Below, piece after piece: positions 33,733-40,367 of a DNA stretch of 42,747 nucleotides (its first letter is position 1; every line of letters starts with the position of its first letter). The notes below the pieces were generated by a model. That model had not been told where the DNA came from and ran no database searches. It saw only the letters and a list, made by a program, of their open reading frames with translations. The translations under genes and the position numbers were made by a program. The stretch is from Anaerobutyricum hallii DSM 3353 (GTDB taxonomy: Bacteria > Bacillota > Clostridia > Lachnospirales > Lachnospiraceae), in assembly GCF_000173975.1 (NCBI RefSeq), contig NZ_ACEP01000094.1, positions 1 through 42,747 on the forward strand, read 5' to 3'.

Positions 33733-33849
33733 ATGCAACAGAATATTGAATTTGAGCGGTGTATTGATTTTCTGGTACGAATGATTGATAAGTACGGCGA
33801 AGAAGTCCTCCGGGAGTTGGAGGAAGAAAAAGAAGCGGCAGTTTCCTGA
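33733..33849 (+). CDS. 38-aa conserved small protein (second copy)
   Basis: 38 residues, the same as the 44-aa protein at 20682 except for A to E in YGEEVLRELEEEK and an in-frame loss of six residues. Most other base changes are silent, for example tgc to tgt and cgg to cga. That pattern supports selection on the protein. Ribosome site and terminator are both kept. Confidence 0.72.
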   Translation: MQQNIEFERCIDFLVRMIDKYGEEVLRELEEEKEAAVS

Positions 33850-33994
33850 AATACAAAATGTAAATCAGACTGTCGCTTTTTTCATGCATTTTTAAATCAA
33901 ATAAATTTTAAAAGCTGATAAAAAAGAATGATAATTTGGAGAAAAGTAGCATAGAATAATTTTGAGCTGATATGACAGAGAATGTTTTGGCGTA

Positions 33995-34023
33995 TTGACA
34001 GGACATTTGAAATGACGTATACT
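33995..34023 (+). promoter_or_regulatory. promoter of the AbiD leader RNA
   Basis: TTGACA (33995-34000), exactly 17 bases, TATACT (34018-34023). Transcription should start near 34030. Confidence 0.85.
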
Positions 34024-34029
34024 AAGCTC

Positions 34030-34100
34030 AGTGATCGTTCTGTAGAAACTTGCGAAGCCTACAGGCGGGGGAGAGCCTGCGGGTCTCTCCCTCTTTTGTT
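34030..34100 (+). ncRNA. structured leader RNA of the AbiD/AbiF gene
   Basis: CTGTAG (34040-34045) pairs with CTACAG (34059-34064). CAGGC (34062-34066) pairs with GCCTG (34075-34079), while GGGAGAG (34069-34075) from inside that hairpin pairs with CTCTCCC (34085-34091), forming an H-type pseudoknot. TCTTTTGTTTT follows, so the RNA can end here. A conserved abiF RNA motif upstream of such genes is known; this appears to be a member. Confidence 0.78.
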
Positions 34101-34115
34101 TTAAGGAGAAATGAG

Positions 34116-35075
34116 ATGCAGACACCGAAAAAGTTCTCTTCTTTTAGTGACCAGGTTTCCTGGATCAGTGATGAAAAGGGAATAAGAATAAAAGACAGAG
34201 AATATGCGGAAGAGATGTTACGCCAAATAGGATATTTTCCTCTTATGGGAGGATATAAACATCTTTTTAGAATATCGAATACAAAGAAATATAAAGCAGG
34301 AACAAGTTTTGAAGAAATAGTCAGTCTGTATAAGTTTGATGCAGAGCTTAGAGAGTTGTTCTTTAAATATTTACTGCAGATTGAGCGACAGATGCGTTCT
34401 TTGATGTCATACTATTTTACTGAAATGTATGGAGCAGAGCAGAAGCAGTACCTGGATGCTAATAATTATAATAATACAAAAAGAAATCATGCAACAATCG
34501 TAAAATTGATAGCGACCTTGAAACGGGCAACAACGACCACAGATTATACATATATCAACTATTACCGCAAGACATATGGTGAAATTCCATTATGGGTTTT
34601 GGCAAATGTACTTACGTTTGGAAACTTATCAAAAATGTTCCGAGTGTTTCCGCAGTCCTTAAAATCAAAAGTATCAAAAAACTTTGAACCTTTGAATCAG
34701 CATCAGATGGAACAGTTTCTATCTGTTCTCACTAAGTATAGGAATGTATGTGCCCATGGGGAACGACTGTTTACATACAGAACGGTAGATGCTATTGCGG
34801 ATACACCGCTTCATAAAAAACTTTCATTACCACAGAGCGGTAATCAGTATGAAAAAGGAAAACAGGATCTGTTTGCTGTGATGATTGCTTTTAGATATCT
34901 ATTACCTGGAAAAGATTTTCTGGAATTTAAAAGAAAGCTTATAAAAGAGATTGACCGAGTAAACAGAGAAGTAGAGCATATAAGTGAAGTTGAATTATTG
35001 AATAAAATGGGCTTCCCGGAAAAATGGAAAAGTATTACCAAATACCATTTAAAAGAAATATCCTCTAAGAGATAG
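34116..35075 (+). CDS. AbiD/AbiF-family HEPN protein (Abi_2)
   Basis: 319 residues of the Abi_2 (AbiD/AbiF) abortive-infection family. The start has TPKKFSSFSDQVSWISDEKG, then LRQIGYFPLMGGYKHLFR and FDAELRELFFKYLLQIERQM, typical of the family. The HEPN RNase motif RxxxxH is YRNVCAHGERLF, with Arg209 and His214. Such proteins are RNA-cutting toxins released on phage attack and are often controlled by a structured RNA from the same locus, as seen here. ATG 34116 is chosen for AAGGAG at 34103-34108; an upstream frame from 34050 would run through the RNA. A fragment of this gene is repeated at 38861-39008. Confidence 0.88.
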   Translation: MQTPKKFSSFSDQVSWISDEKGIRIKDREYAEEMLRQIGYFPLMGGYKHLFRISNTKKYKAGTSFEEIVSLYKFDAELRELFFKYLLQIERQMRSLMSYYFTEMYGAEQKQYLDANNYNNTKRNHATIVKLIATLKRATTTTDYTYINYYRKTYGEIPLWVLANVLTFGNLSKMFRVFPQSLKSKVSKNFEPLNQHQMEQFLSVLTKYRNVCAHGERLFTYRTVDAIADTPLHKKLSLPQSGNQYEKGKQDLFAVMIAFRYLLPGKDFLEFKRKLIKEIDRVNREVEHISEVELLNKMGFPEKWKSITKYHLKEISSKR

Positions 35076-35106
35076 TGAAACACCTATTGTCTTAGAGGAT
35101 TTTTTG
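35060..35106 (+). terminator. terminator after the AbiD gene
   Basis: ATCCTCTAAGA (35060-35070) and TCTTAGAGGAT (35090-35100), then TTTTTGT; the stem includes the last codons of the gene. Confidence 0.82.
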
Positions 35107-35109
35107 TAT

Positions 35110-35246
35110 TAATTATAGGATTGACAAAGAAATGAGTCAATAAGAAAATAAATCTCGTTTTCTACATATATATTCACCACTTAGATTTCTCTCAATACCC
35201 ATCTGTGAATGAAGTCGGGTGTTACAAAGTGGACGAAGAGAGAAAG
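35110..35246. other. relic of a recombinase upstream region
   Basis: 35110-35155 matches 21871-21918 with scattered changes. The rest shows nothing recognisable. Confidence 0.55.
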
Positions 35247-35362
35247 ATGCATGACGAGGAAATGGATTATAAAAAACTGATTATTATTTGATAGAAAAGA
35301 TTGTTAATCAGGATCAGCTTAAACGTATATACAGATTTGTTAAGTATGGAAAACTGAAATAA
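35247..35362 (+). pseudogene. frameshifted small element protein
   Basis: One frame reads MHDEEMDYKKLIII and then stops; the next frame continues LIEKIVNQDQLKRIYRFVKY to a stop at 35362. The joined reading resembles small helical proteins of about 35-40 residues common in Firmicutes elements (YKKLI...L.RIY..V pattern). One inserted or lost base breaks it. Confidence 0.5.
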
Positions 35363-35396
35363 TTACTTTCTTCCAAAAGTGGGAAAAAGAAATTTT

Positions 35397-35697
35397 ACGG
35401 CGGGCAATTATGTCCGCCGTAAAATTATGTCTGTTTTGTTAAAAGGTTTGATAGCTGTTGCCCAAGAAAGAAACCAACTTGTGGATATAACTCCTGAATT
35501 TCCTGATATTTTGCTTTAATCATTTCTGGTTCCTGCTGTTCTGTCAGGAACATTGCATAATTGGAAATCTAAGGTATGCTGTCATTTATATGAAGCAGGT
35601 TAAATTGGTCAAGCAGTGAGATGCTTTTTGTCTTTAACAGACATTTCAATTCCTGAATGATTCCCTTCATACCTTTGTGATAGTTATAGTTATCCAT
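35397..35697 (-). pseudogene. scrambled remnant of the NB-ARC/TPR gene
   Basis: The hairpin ACGGCGG...CCGCCGT and four blocks match the 3' hairpin and C-terminal coding part of the gene at 18185-20497 (blocks near 18179-18286, 18479-18580, 18780-18840 and 18848-18862). The pieces between them are missing. No reading frame survives. Confidence 0.82.
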
Positions 35698-35701
35698 GTC
35701 T

Positions 35702-35834
35702 GCTCAAGTATATGCCTTGCGTAAAAAGGCGACATGATTTTCATGCCGGATGCTTTGAATTTGGTAGTGAGAATGTACTGCTCATCATCGCTGAGATAAA
35801 ATTGTACCGGATTGGTGCGGTTTCTGTTTGCCAT
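35702..35834 (-). pseudogene. N-terminal fragment of a MobC-type relaxosome protein
   Basis: From ATG 35834 it reads ANRNRTNPVQFYLSDDEQYI then LTTKFKASGMKIMSPFYARH, the start of a MobC ribbon-helix-helix protein (normally about 110-120 residues). The frame is lost at the junction with the NB-ARC remnant. Confidence 0.65.
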
Positions 35835-35867
35835 TGAGTCACGTCCTTCCTAAAAATGGGTAAAAAA

Positions 35868-36002
35868 AACTGCTGTAAAATGTTCGGTTTTTACAACAGT
35901 CTGTTTCGTGTTTGATTCAATTTTGGGTGTAACTACCCAAGGCAAATTGTAGCAAAGATGGTAGGAAAGTGTGGGGGATTTCGCCTGTGTCATGACACAG
36001 GC
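35868..36002. other. mobC upstream region: hairpin and 20-bp palindrome, possible oriT relic
   Basis: ACTGCTGTAAAA and TTTTTACAACAGT form one hairpin near 35870-35902. GCCTGTGTCATGACACAGGC (35983-36002) is a perfect palindrome, preceded by GGGTGTAACTACCC. Regions just upstream of mobC often hold oriT; no known nick sequence was recognised. The palindrome may instead terminate the Rrf2 transcript. Confidence 0.4.
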
Positions 36003-36024
36003 AGTGCTTGCTATTCTTGATTAG

Positions 36025-36462
36025 TTAAAGGTTTTTAATTTCCCTGATTTTAAAATAATACCGATCAATAATATCCTGCAATGTAATGGATTTCATTTTT
36101 TCATTTACCATATTTTGAATTTCATGATAGAAGTCCCCAATAGCGAATTGAATGTTGATACCGATTCCACAATCCGGATTGGTATCTGTGTCTAGGTGAA
36201 GCAGCGGCTTATCGCCCTCTACGGCTCGGTAGATGTCATACATATTGATTTTATCTGCCGATTTTGCAAGAGCGGCATTCGCATGACCTTGTGTGTTGAC
36301 AACAATGCCTGCATTTTTCAGGGTTGCCATAAGCTGTCTGACATAAGCCGGGTTTGTCTTGATACTTTCTGCAATTTTTGTGCTGGAGAGTTGTTCGTCA
36401 TCTCCAAGAGCAATAAATATAAGAATATGAATGGTGTCACTAAGCTTTGTGGAATATTTCAT
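36025..36462 (-). CDS. Rrf2-family transcriptional regulator
   Basis: 145 residues. Winged-helix start MKYSTKLSDTIHILIFIALG, then LSSTKIAESIKTNPAYVRQL and MATLKNAGIVVNTQGHANAA, the Rrf2 recognition region. Only one cysteine (in PDCGIGIN) lies where iron-sulfur members have three, so it probably does not hold a classic cluster and may be of the CymR/YwnA type. It is divergent from the sirtuin genes, and a 12-bp inverted repeat lies between them. Confidence 0.9.
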   Translation of the reverse strand: MKYSTKLSDTIHILIFIALGDDEQLSSTKIAESIKTNPAYVRQLMATLKNAGIVVNTQGHANAALAKSADKINMYDIYRAVEGDKPLLHLDTDTNPDCGIGINIQFAIGDFYHEIQNMVNEKMKSITLQDIIDRYYFKIREIKNL

Positions 36463-36492
36463 TTGTCACCTCGAATTTTCTTCTTGCAATTT

Positions 36493-36538
36493 TTAAATTT
36501 ACATGATAATATGATTTTAATGCTTGATGTAAATTTAA
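36493..36538. promoter_or_regulatory. inverted repeat between rrf2-type and sirtuin genes
   Basis: TTAAATTTACAT (36493-36504) and ATGTAAATTTAA (36527-36538), exact over 12 bp with a 22-base spacer. Likely the regulator's binding site. Confidence 0.65.
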
Positions 36539-36616
36539 TTTTAACAAGTAAAAAAATAAAAGTCAAGCGAAATAAAAAGTGTGGAATCTGATATAAAAAG
36601 GGAGAGAAAGTGGTGT

Positions 36617-36793
36617 ATGCAAATTCCTTTTTGGGAAATGACATACAAAAATGAAAAGGTGTTTTATGCCTGTCTGAATCAGAAGAAATCCTCAGCTCCA
36701 GAACATATAAAAGACAAAGGCATTTATATAGCAGGAGATTTGGCAAAAACCCTGCGGGATTTAAAAGAAAACATAGCAGGAAAGGAAATGTGA
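36617..36793 (+). CDS. truncated sirtuin C-terminus
   Basis: 58 residues: QIPFWEMTYKNEKVFYACLN, then APEHIKDKGIYIAGDLAKTL. It lines up with the last 55 residues of the sirtuin at 37681 (QEPFWELTNSLKDAYYISVN and FIEDKGIAILEDIGTVLKDL). The NAD-binding and catalytic parts are missing. A GGGAGAG site precedes it and its stop overlaps the next start, so it may still be translated and coupled. It may be a relic or a kept stand-alone module. Confidence 0.65.
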   Translation: MQIPFWEMTYKNEKVFYACLNQKKSSAPEHIKDKGIYIAGDLAKTLRDLKENIAGKEM

Positions 36794-37641
36794 TGAAGAT
36801 GAATGTATATCAAGAGATAAGTCAAATCATCAAAGAAGCAGATGGTATTTTGATTGGAGCCAGTAATGGTTTGTCTATCGCAGAGGGATATAATATTTTT
36901 GCAGATGACGCATGGTTTCAGGAAAATATGGGAGATTTCAGAGAAAAATACGGATTGCGTTGTGTTTTACACGGATTTTCAGTGCCAATGAAGGTAGAAG
37001 AAAAGTGGGCGTTTGTAAGCAGGCTTGTTAAGGCAAAAGCTATGCAGGATGAGCCGAGTGAGATTATGAAAAACATCTATGCAATAGTAAAGGATAAAGA
37101 ATATTTCGTAGTAACTTCCAATGCAGAGGATCATTTTGTGCCGGCAGGTTTTGAGGCAGACCGTGTTTTTGAAATGGAAGGGAAATTAACCCAGATGCGG
37201 TGCAAGAACAGATGTCATGACGAGGTCTATCCTAATCAAAAAGCAGTTCTCGCCATGACAGAAGAGGAAGTAAACGGAAGAGTACCCAAAGAGTTACTGC
37301 CGAAATGTCCAAAATGCGGTGGAGATATGGAAGTAAATTGGGGTGAGATGTCCTCGTTTACAGAAACGAAAAATTGGAAGGAAAAGGCTGCCCGCTATCA
37401 AGAATTTATTCAGAATTTACATGGAAAGAAGCTGGTAATTCTGGAATTTGGCATTGGTTGGAGAAATCAGATGATTAAAGCTCCTTTGATGCAGCTTGCA
37501 GCAGTAGAACCACAGGCAAGTTATATCACATTTAACAAGGGCGAAATTTACATCCCAGAGGAAATCAAAGAAAAATCCATCGGTGTGGATGGTAATCTTA
37601 CGGTAGCGTTAAAGGAAATCAGAAAGGGAAGGATAGACTAA
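36793..37641 (+). CDS. sirtuin, class-M-like (SirTM), variant active site
   Basis: 282 residues. NAD-binding start GILIGASNGLSIAEGYNIF (canonical GAGxS is GASNGLS here), FVVTSNAEDHFVPAGF with the Asn that SirTM proteins keep, zinc ribbon CKNRCH and CPKCGGDM, and LVILEFGIGWRNQMIKAP. SirTM enzymes are sirtuins that ADP-ribosylate proteins. Where classical sirtuins have His and SirTM has Gln, this one has Glu in VFEMEGK, so activity may be altered. ATG 36793 overlaps the stop of the fragment before it. No macrodomain or lipoate-ligase gene is near. Confidence 0.82.
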   Translation: MKMNVYQEISQIIKEADGILIGASNGLSIAEGYNIFADDAWFQENMGDFREKYGLRCVLHGFSVPMKVEEKWAFVSRLVKAKAMQDEPSEIMKNIYAIVKDKEYFVVTSNAEDHFVPAGFEADRVFEMEGKLTQMRCKNRCHDEVYPNQKAVLAMTEEEVNGRVPKELLPKCPKCGGDMEVNWGEMSSFTETKNWKEKAARYQEFIQNLHGKKLVILEFGIGWRNQMIKAPLMQLAAVEPQASYITFNKGEIYIPEEIKEKSIGVDGNLTVALKEIRKGRID

Positions 37642-37680
37642 GTAAAGTGGTTAAAGATATTACAGTTGTGAGATAGGAGA

Positions 37681-38667
37681 ATGAAAAAAATGAGCTGTTA
37701 TGAAAATTTGGTAATGAAAACACAAATGAACTATTCCAGACACTATAGTACCTATGCATCCGGTGGTACTGCTGTAGTGTTGAGCAAACAAAAACCGCTT
37801 TCTTATGAGGAACAGATTCAGGAATTTGTTCGCAGAGTGCAGGAGGCAGAGTGTATCGTAGTAGGCGGAGCATCCGGTTTATCAGCGGCTGGAGGTGGTG
37901 ACTTTTATTATAGTGATACCCCTTCTTTTCGTGAGCATTTTGGAAAATTTGCAGATAAGTATGGATTCAAAGGTGCTTTTAGCGGCATGATGCATCGGTT
38001 TTCTACAAGAAATGAACACTGGGGATATGTGGCAACCTTTTTAAATACTACACAAAATGCCCCTATCAGAGAGCCATATCTGGATTTGGATAGAATCTTG
38101 CAAGGAAAGGACTTTCATATCTTAACGACTAATCAGGATACACAGTTTGTAAAGATTTATCCGGAAGAAAAGGTCAGTGAGATTCAGGGAGATCATCGTT
38201 TCTTTCAGTGTTCCCAGTGCTGTCAGGATGAAACATGGGATGCCGTACAACCTGTGGCAGATATGATTGCGGCTATGGGAGCGGGGACAATGGTGCCGGA
38301 TGAACTGATTCCTCGCTGTCCTTATTGTGGTGCGGAAATGTTTCCTTGGGTAAGAGGATATGGGAATTTTCTGCAAGGGAAAAAATACGAAGAAGAATAT
38401 GAGAAAATCTCAAAATACATTCAAAAGAACAAAGATAGAAAAATTCTCTTGATAGAACTTGGAGTAGGACGCATGACACCGATGTTTATACAGGAACCGT
38501 TTTGGGAACTGACAAACAGCTTGAAAGATGCATATTATATCTCCGTAAATTCAGAATATCAGTTTTTGCCGGAATTCATTGAAGATAAGGGGATTGCTAT
38601 TTTGGAAGATATAGGAACAGTGTTAAAAGATTTGCGGAAAGCAAAAGAGGAAAGTGCATTTGTATAG
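37681..38667 (+). CDS. sirtuin, class-M-like (SirTM)
   Basis: 328 residues. A 40-residue N-terminal extension precedes CIVVGGASGLSAAGGGDFYY (NAD site), HILTTNQDTQFVKI with the conserved Asn151, VSEIQGDHRFFQCSQC with Gln169 in the SirTM catalytic position, zinc ligands CSQCCQDE and CPYCGAEM, and LIELGVGRMTPMFIQEPFW. It should bind NAD and may ADP-ribosylate or deacylate proteins. ATG 37681 or 37690; AGGAG at 37675-37679 favours 37690. It lies 39 bases after the first sirtuin in the same operon. Confidence 0.85.
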   Translation: MKKMSCYENLVMKTQMNYSRHYSTYASGGTAVVLSKQKPLSYEEQIQEFVRRVQEAECIVVGGASGLSAAGGGDFYYSDTPSFREHFGKFADKYGFKGAFSGMMHRFSTRNEHWGYVATFLNTTQNAPIREPYLDLDRILQGKDFHILTTNQDTQFVKIYPEEKVSEIQGDHRFFQCSQCCQDETWDAVQPVADMIAAMGAGTMVPDELIPRCPYCGAEMFPWVRGYGNFLQGKKYEEEYEKISKYIQKNKDRKILLIELGVGRMTPMFIQEPFWELTNSLKDAYYISVNSEYQFLPEFIEDKGIAILEDIGTVLKDLRKAKEESAFV

Positions 38668-38722
38668 GATACTTGTTCTTGATATTCCACTTAATGGAGA
38701 AACATTAGAATATTGATTGATA

Positions 38723-38760
38723 CAAAACTGCACTCAGGGATATTGTGGGTGCAGTTTTGC
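38723..38760 (+). terminator. terminator after the sirtuin operon
   Basis: CAAAACTGCAC and GTGCAGTTTTG arms, 16-base loop, with the T run inside the second arm followed by GCATT. Confidence 0.7.
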
Positions 38761-38794
38761 ATTAAAATTATTGATTACGATACAGTTTCTGATA

Positions 38795-39008
38795 TCCAGT
38801 AATGTGTGGCAATTACTTCCAAATGGTTTTGTCTCTGAAAGGGTGATTTCCTGAATCATCTCTGTTCTCACTAAGTATAGAAATGTATGTGCACATGGAG
38901 AACGACTGTTTACATACAGAACGGTAGATGTTATTGCAGATACACCGCTTCATAAAAAACTTTCATTACTACAGAGCGGTAATCAGTACGAAAAAGGAAA
39001 ACAAGATT
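38795..39008. pseudogene. chimeric scar: NB-ARC fragment fused to AbiD HEPN fragment
   Basis: 38795-38858 matches 19009-19072 of the NB-ARC gene. 38861-39008 matches 34721-34868 of the AbiD gene with about ten changes and still reads YRNVCAHGERLFTYR, the catalytic motif. The two pieces come from genes on opposite strands. No start codon or ribosome site is visible. Confidence 0.85.
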
Positions 39009-39020
39009 TCAGTGAAAAAG

Positions 39021-39056
39021 TAGTAGCAAAGCCTCGCAAAAGCGGGGCTTTGCTAC
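39021..39056. terminator. strong hairpin before the 181-aa gene's end
   Basis: GTAGCAAAGCCTCGC and GCGGGGCTTTGCTAC (one mismatch) around AAAA. It should stop transcription in either direction. Confidence 0.75.
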
Positions 39057-39112
39057 TATTCGTAGTTATGGAATGAAACATTCTTTAATCTGTGTCTGAT
39101 AACCGATCTCTT

Positions 39113-39658
39113 TTACTCAAACACTTCTTCGATTTTACCAGTTTTTTCGTTGTAAACATAAACACTGTTGTGTTCCGTTACAAAAGGAGTAAGTGAGCCA
39201 AGTTTAATGTTTCGGATGTAAACTACATTTGTTGGTAAAACTCGCACTAAGCTTTCATTTTCATTAATATCAGCGATCCAACGGAACAATTTGTTCTCTT
39301 CTTGTCCCGTATAAATGAGATCCATACCGTTTTCCGTATTCTCCAGTTTGAAATATACCTTATGTTTTAAAGACATTTTCGGATAGACACCTTTTACAAC
39401 GTAAATACCATAATGTTCATGTAAAAGCTTCTTATAGGTATCGGGCGTAAGATCAATATCCTTATATTTCACTTTTTGTCCAACATCAATTCTTTCTCGA
39501 ATAATGGTTAAGGTATGGATAGCCCAATTGAGAGTTCCAATGCTATTATACTTGATGCATTCTTCAATATTTGTGAAGAATGTTTCATCAAAATTTACTT
39601 CTTGTGTTGCCATTTTTGTCAGTTCGTTTAATGATAAATTCATAGGAGTATATATCAT
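39113..39658 (-). CDS. uncharacterised 181-aa protein
   Basis: 181 residues, not recognised. A helical N-terminal half (NLSLNELTKMATQEVNFDET and IKYNSIGTLNWAIHTLTIIR) is followed by a strand-rich C-terminal half (HYGIYVVKGVYP, VYFKLENTENGMDLIYTGQE, VVYIRNIKLGSLTPF). No membrane segment or signal peptide. No clear ribosome site precedes ATG 39658; TATAAT lies close upstream on its strand, so it may be leaderless, or start at ATG 39643. It stands alone between a terminator and the MarR promoter region. Confidence 0.65.
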   Translation of the reverse strand: MIYTPMNLSLNELTKMATQEVNFDETFFTNIEECIKYNSIGTLNWAIHTLTIIRERIDVGQKVKYKDIDLTPDTYKKLLHEHYGIYVVKGVYPKMSLKHKVYFKLENTENGMDLIYTGQEENKLFRWIADINENESLVRVLPTNVVYIRNIKLGSLTPFVTEHNSVYVYNEKTGKIEEVFE

Positions 39659-39926
39659 TTGTTAATATCAATTATATTATATCCTTGTTCCATTTTACAA
39701 ATAAGCTATTTGAGGGAAAATACAGACAAATCAGAGTTATTATCTAATAATAAGATAGAATGAAGTCAATCAATAATCAGGAGAATCAGAGGTGATTTTG
39801 TAATGATTGATGTTGCAAGAAGGAAGACGAAGTATTATCTTTTTTGTTGACAAAAAACAACTACAATATTATTATATAAAGTAATTATATCAAGTAATTA
39901 TATAAAATAATAGAAAGGAGAAACTC
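39659..39926. other. spacer before the MarR gene
   Basis: Holds the MarR-MATE promoter and repeats. A 15-codon frame (39803-39850) behind AGAGGTG is the only coding hint; it may be a leader peptide or chance. Confidence 0.5.
39847..39905 (+). promoter_or_regulatory. MarR-MATE promoter with repeated operator
   Basis: TTGACA (39847-39852), 17 bases, TATTAT (39870-39875). Just after it AAGTAATTATAT occurs twice (about 39879-39890 and 39892-39903), each with palindromic TAATTA. Bound MarR would block the start. Confidence 0.7.
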
Positions 39927-40364
39927 ATGACAAAAGACAAGATAAAGGAGGTTATGGATGCCTGTTATCAGGCAAAGAGGATAAGAGATATGCTTCCGGC
40001 ATTGCCTGGGGGAGTGACACCATCCCATATCCACTATCTGGATACTATTAGTAAGTTAGAAAAAACGGAAGGTAAGGTAAAAGTCAGTGATATTAGTGAG
40101 AACCTTGGACTTCCGAGACCAAGCGTAACGAAAACCGTAAAAGATATGGAAAAGCTTGGATTTGTCGAGAAAGAAACAACAGAAACGGACGGAAGGTTTG
40201 TTTATATTAAGACGACCAGGACAGGAAGAGACCTGGTTGATAAATATGTTGATGAATATTTTGGTAATCTTTCGGAAGATCTTGGAGGGATTACGGATGA
40301 AGATGCAGACAAGATGATTGAAGTAGTAGAAAAGTTCTATATAGTTATGAGTAACAGGAAGTAA
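39927..40364 (+). CDS. MarR-family transcriptional regulator
   Basis: 145 residues. Winged helix with VKVSDISENLGLPRPSVTKT (recognition helix) and VKDMEKLGFVEKETTETDGR, the MarR wing, then IKTTRTGRDLVDKYVDEYF. It probably represses itself and the efflux pump 3 bases downstream until a ligand binds. AAAGGAG precedes ATG 39927. Confidence 0.92.
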   Translation: MTKDKIKEVMDACYQAKRIRDMLPALPGGVTPSHIHYLDTISKLEKTEGKVKVSDISENLGLPRPSVTKTVKDMEKLGFVEKETTETDGRFVYIKTTRTGRDLVDKYVDEYFGNLSEDLGGITDEDADKMIEVVEKFYIVMSNRK

Positions 40365-40367
40365 TAT

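Larger units (their letters stand above)
33579..33919. repeat. second copy of the small-protein locus
   Basis: About 340 bases closely match 20528-20886: the leftward promoter, the operator-like palindrome, the small gene and its terminator. The similarity ends at about 33919 (GCTGAT), exactly where the cargo of each copy begins. Confidence 0.85.

Noticed and set aside
39803-39850. 15-codon leader peptide before the MarR gene
   Set aside because: A fair ribosome site, but its stop overlaps the TTGACA box and no attenuator follows.
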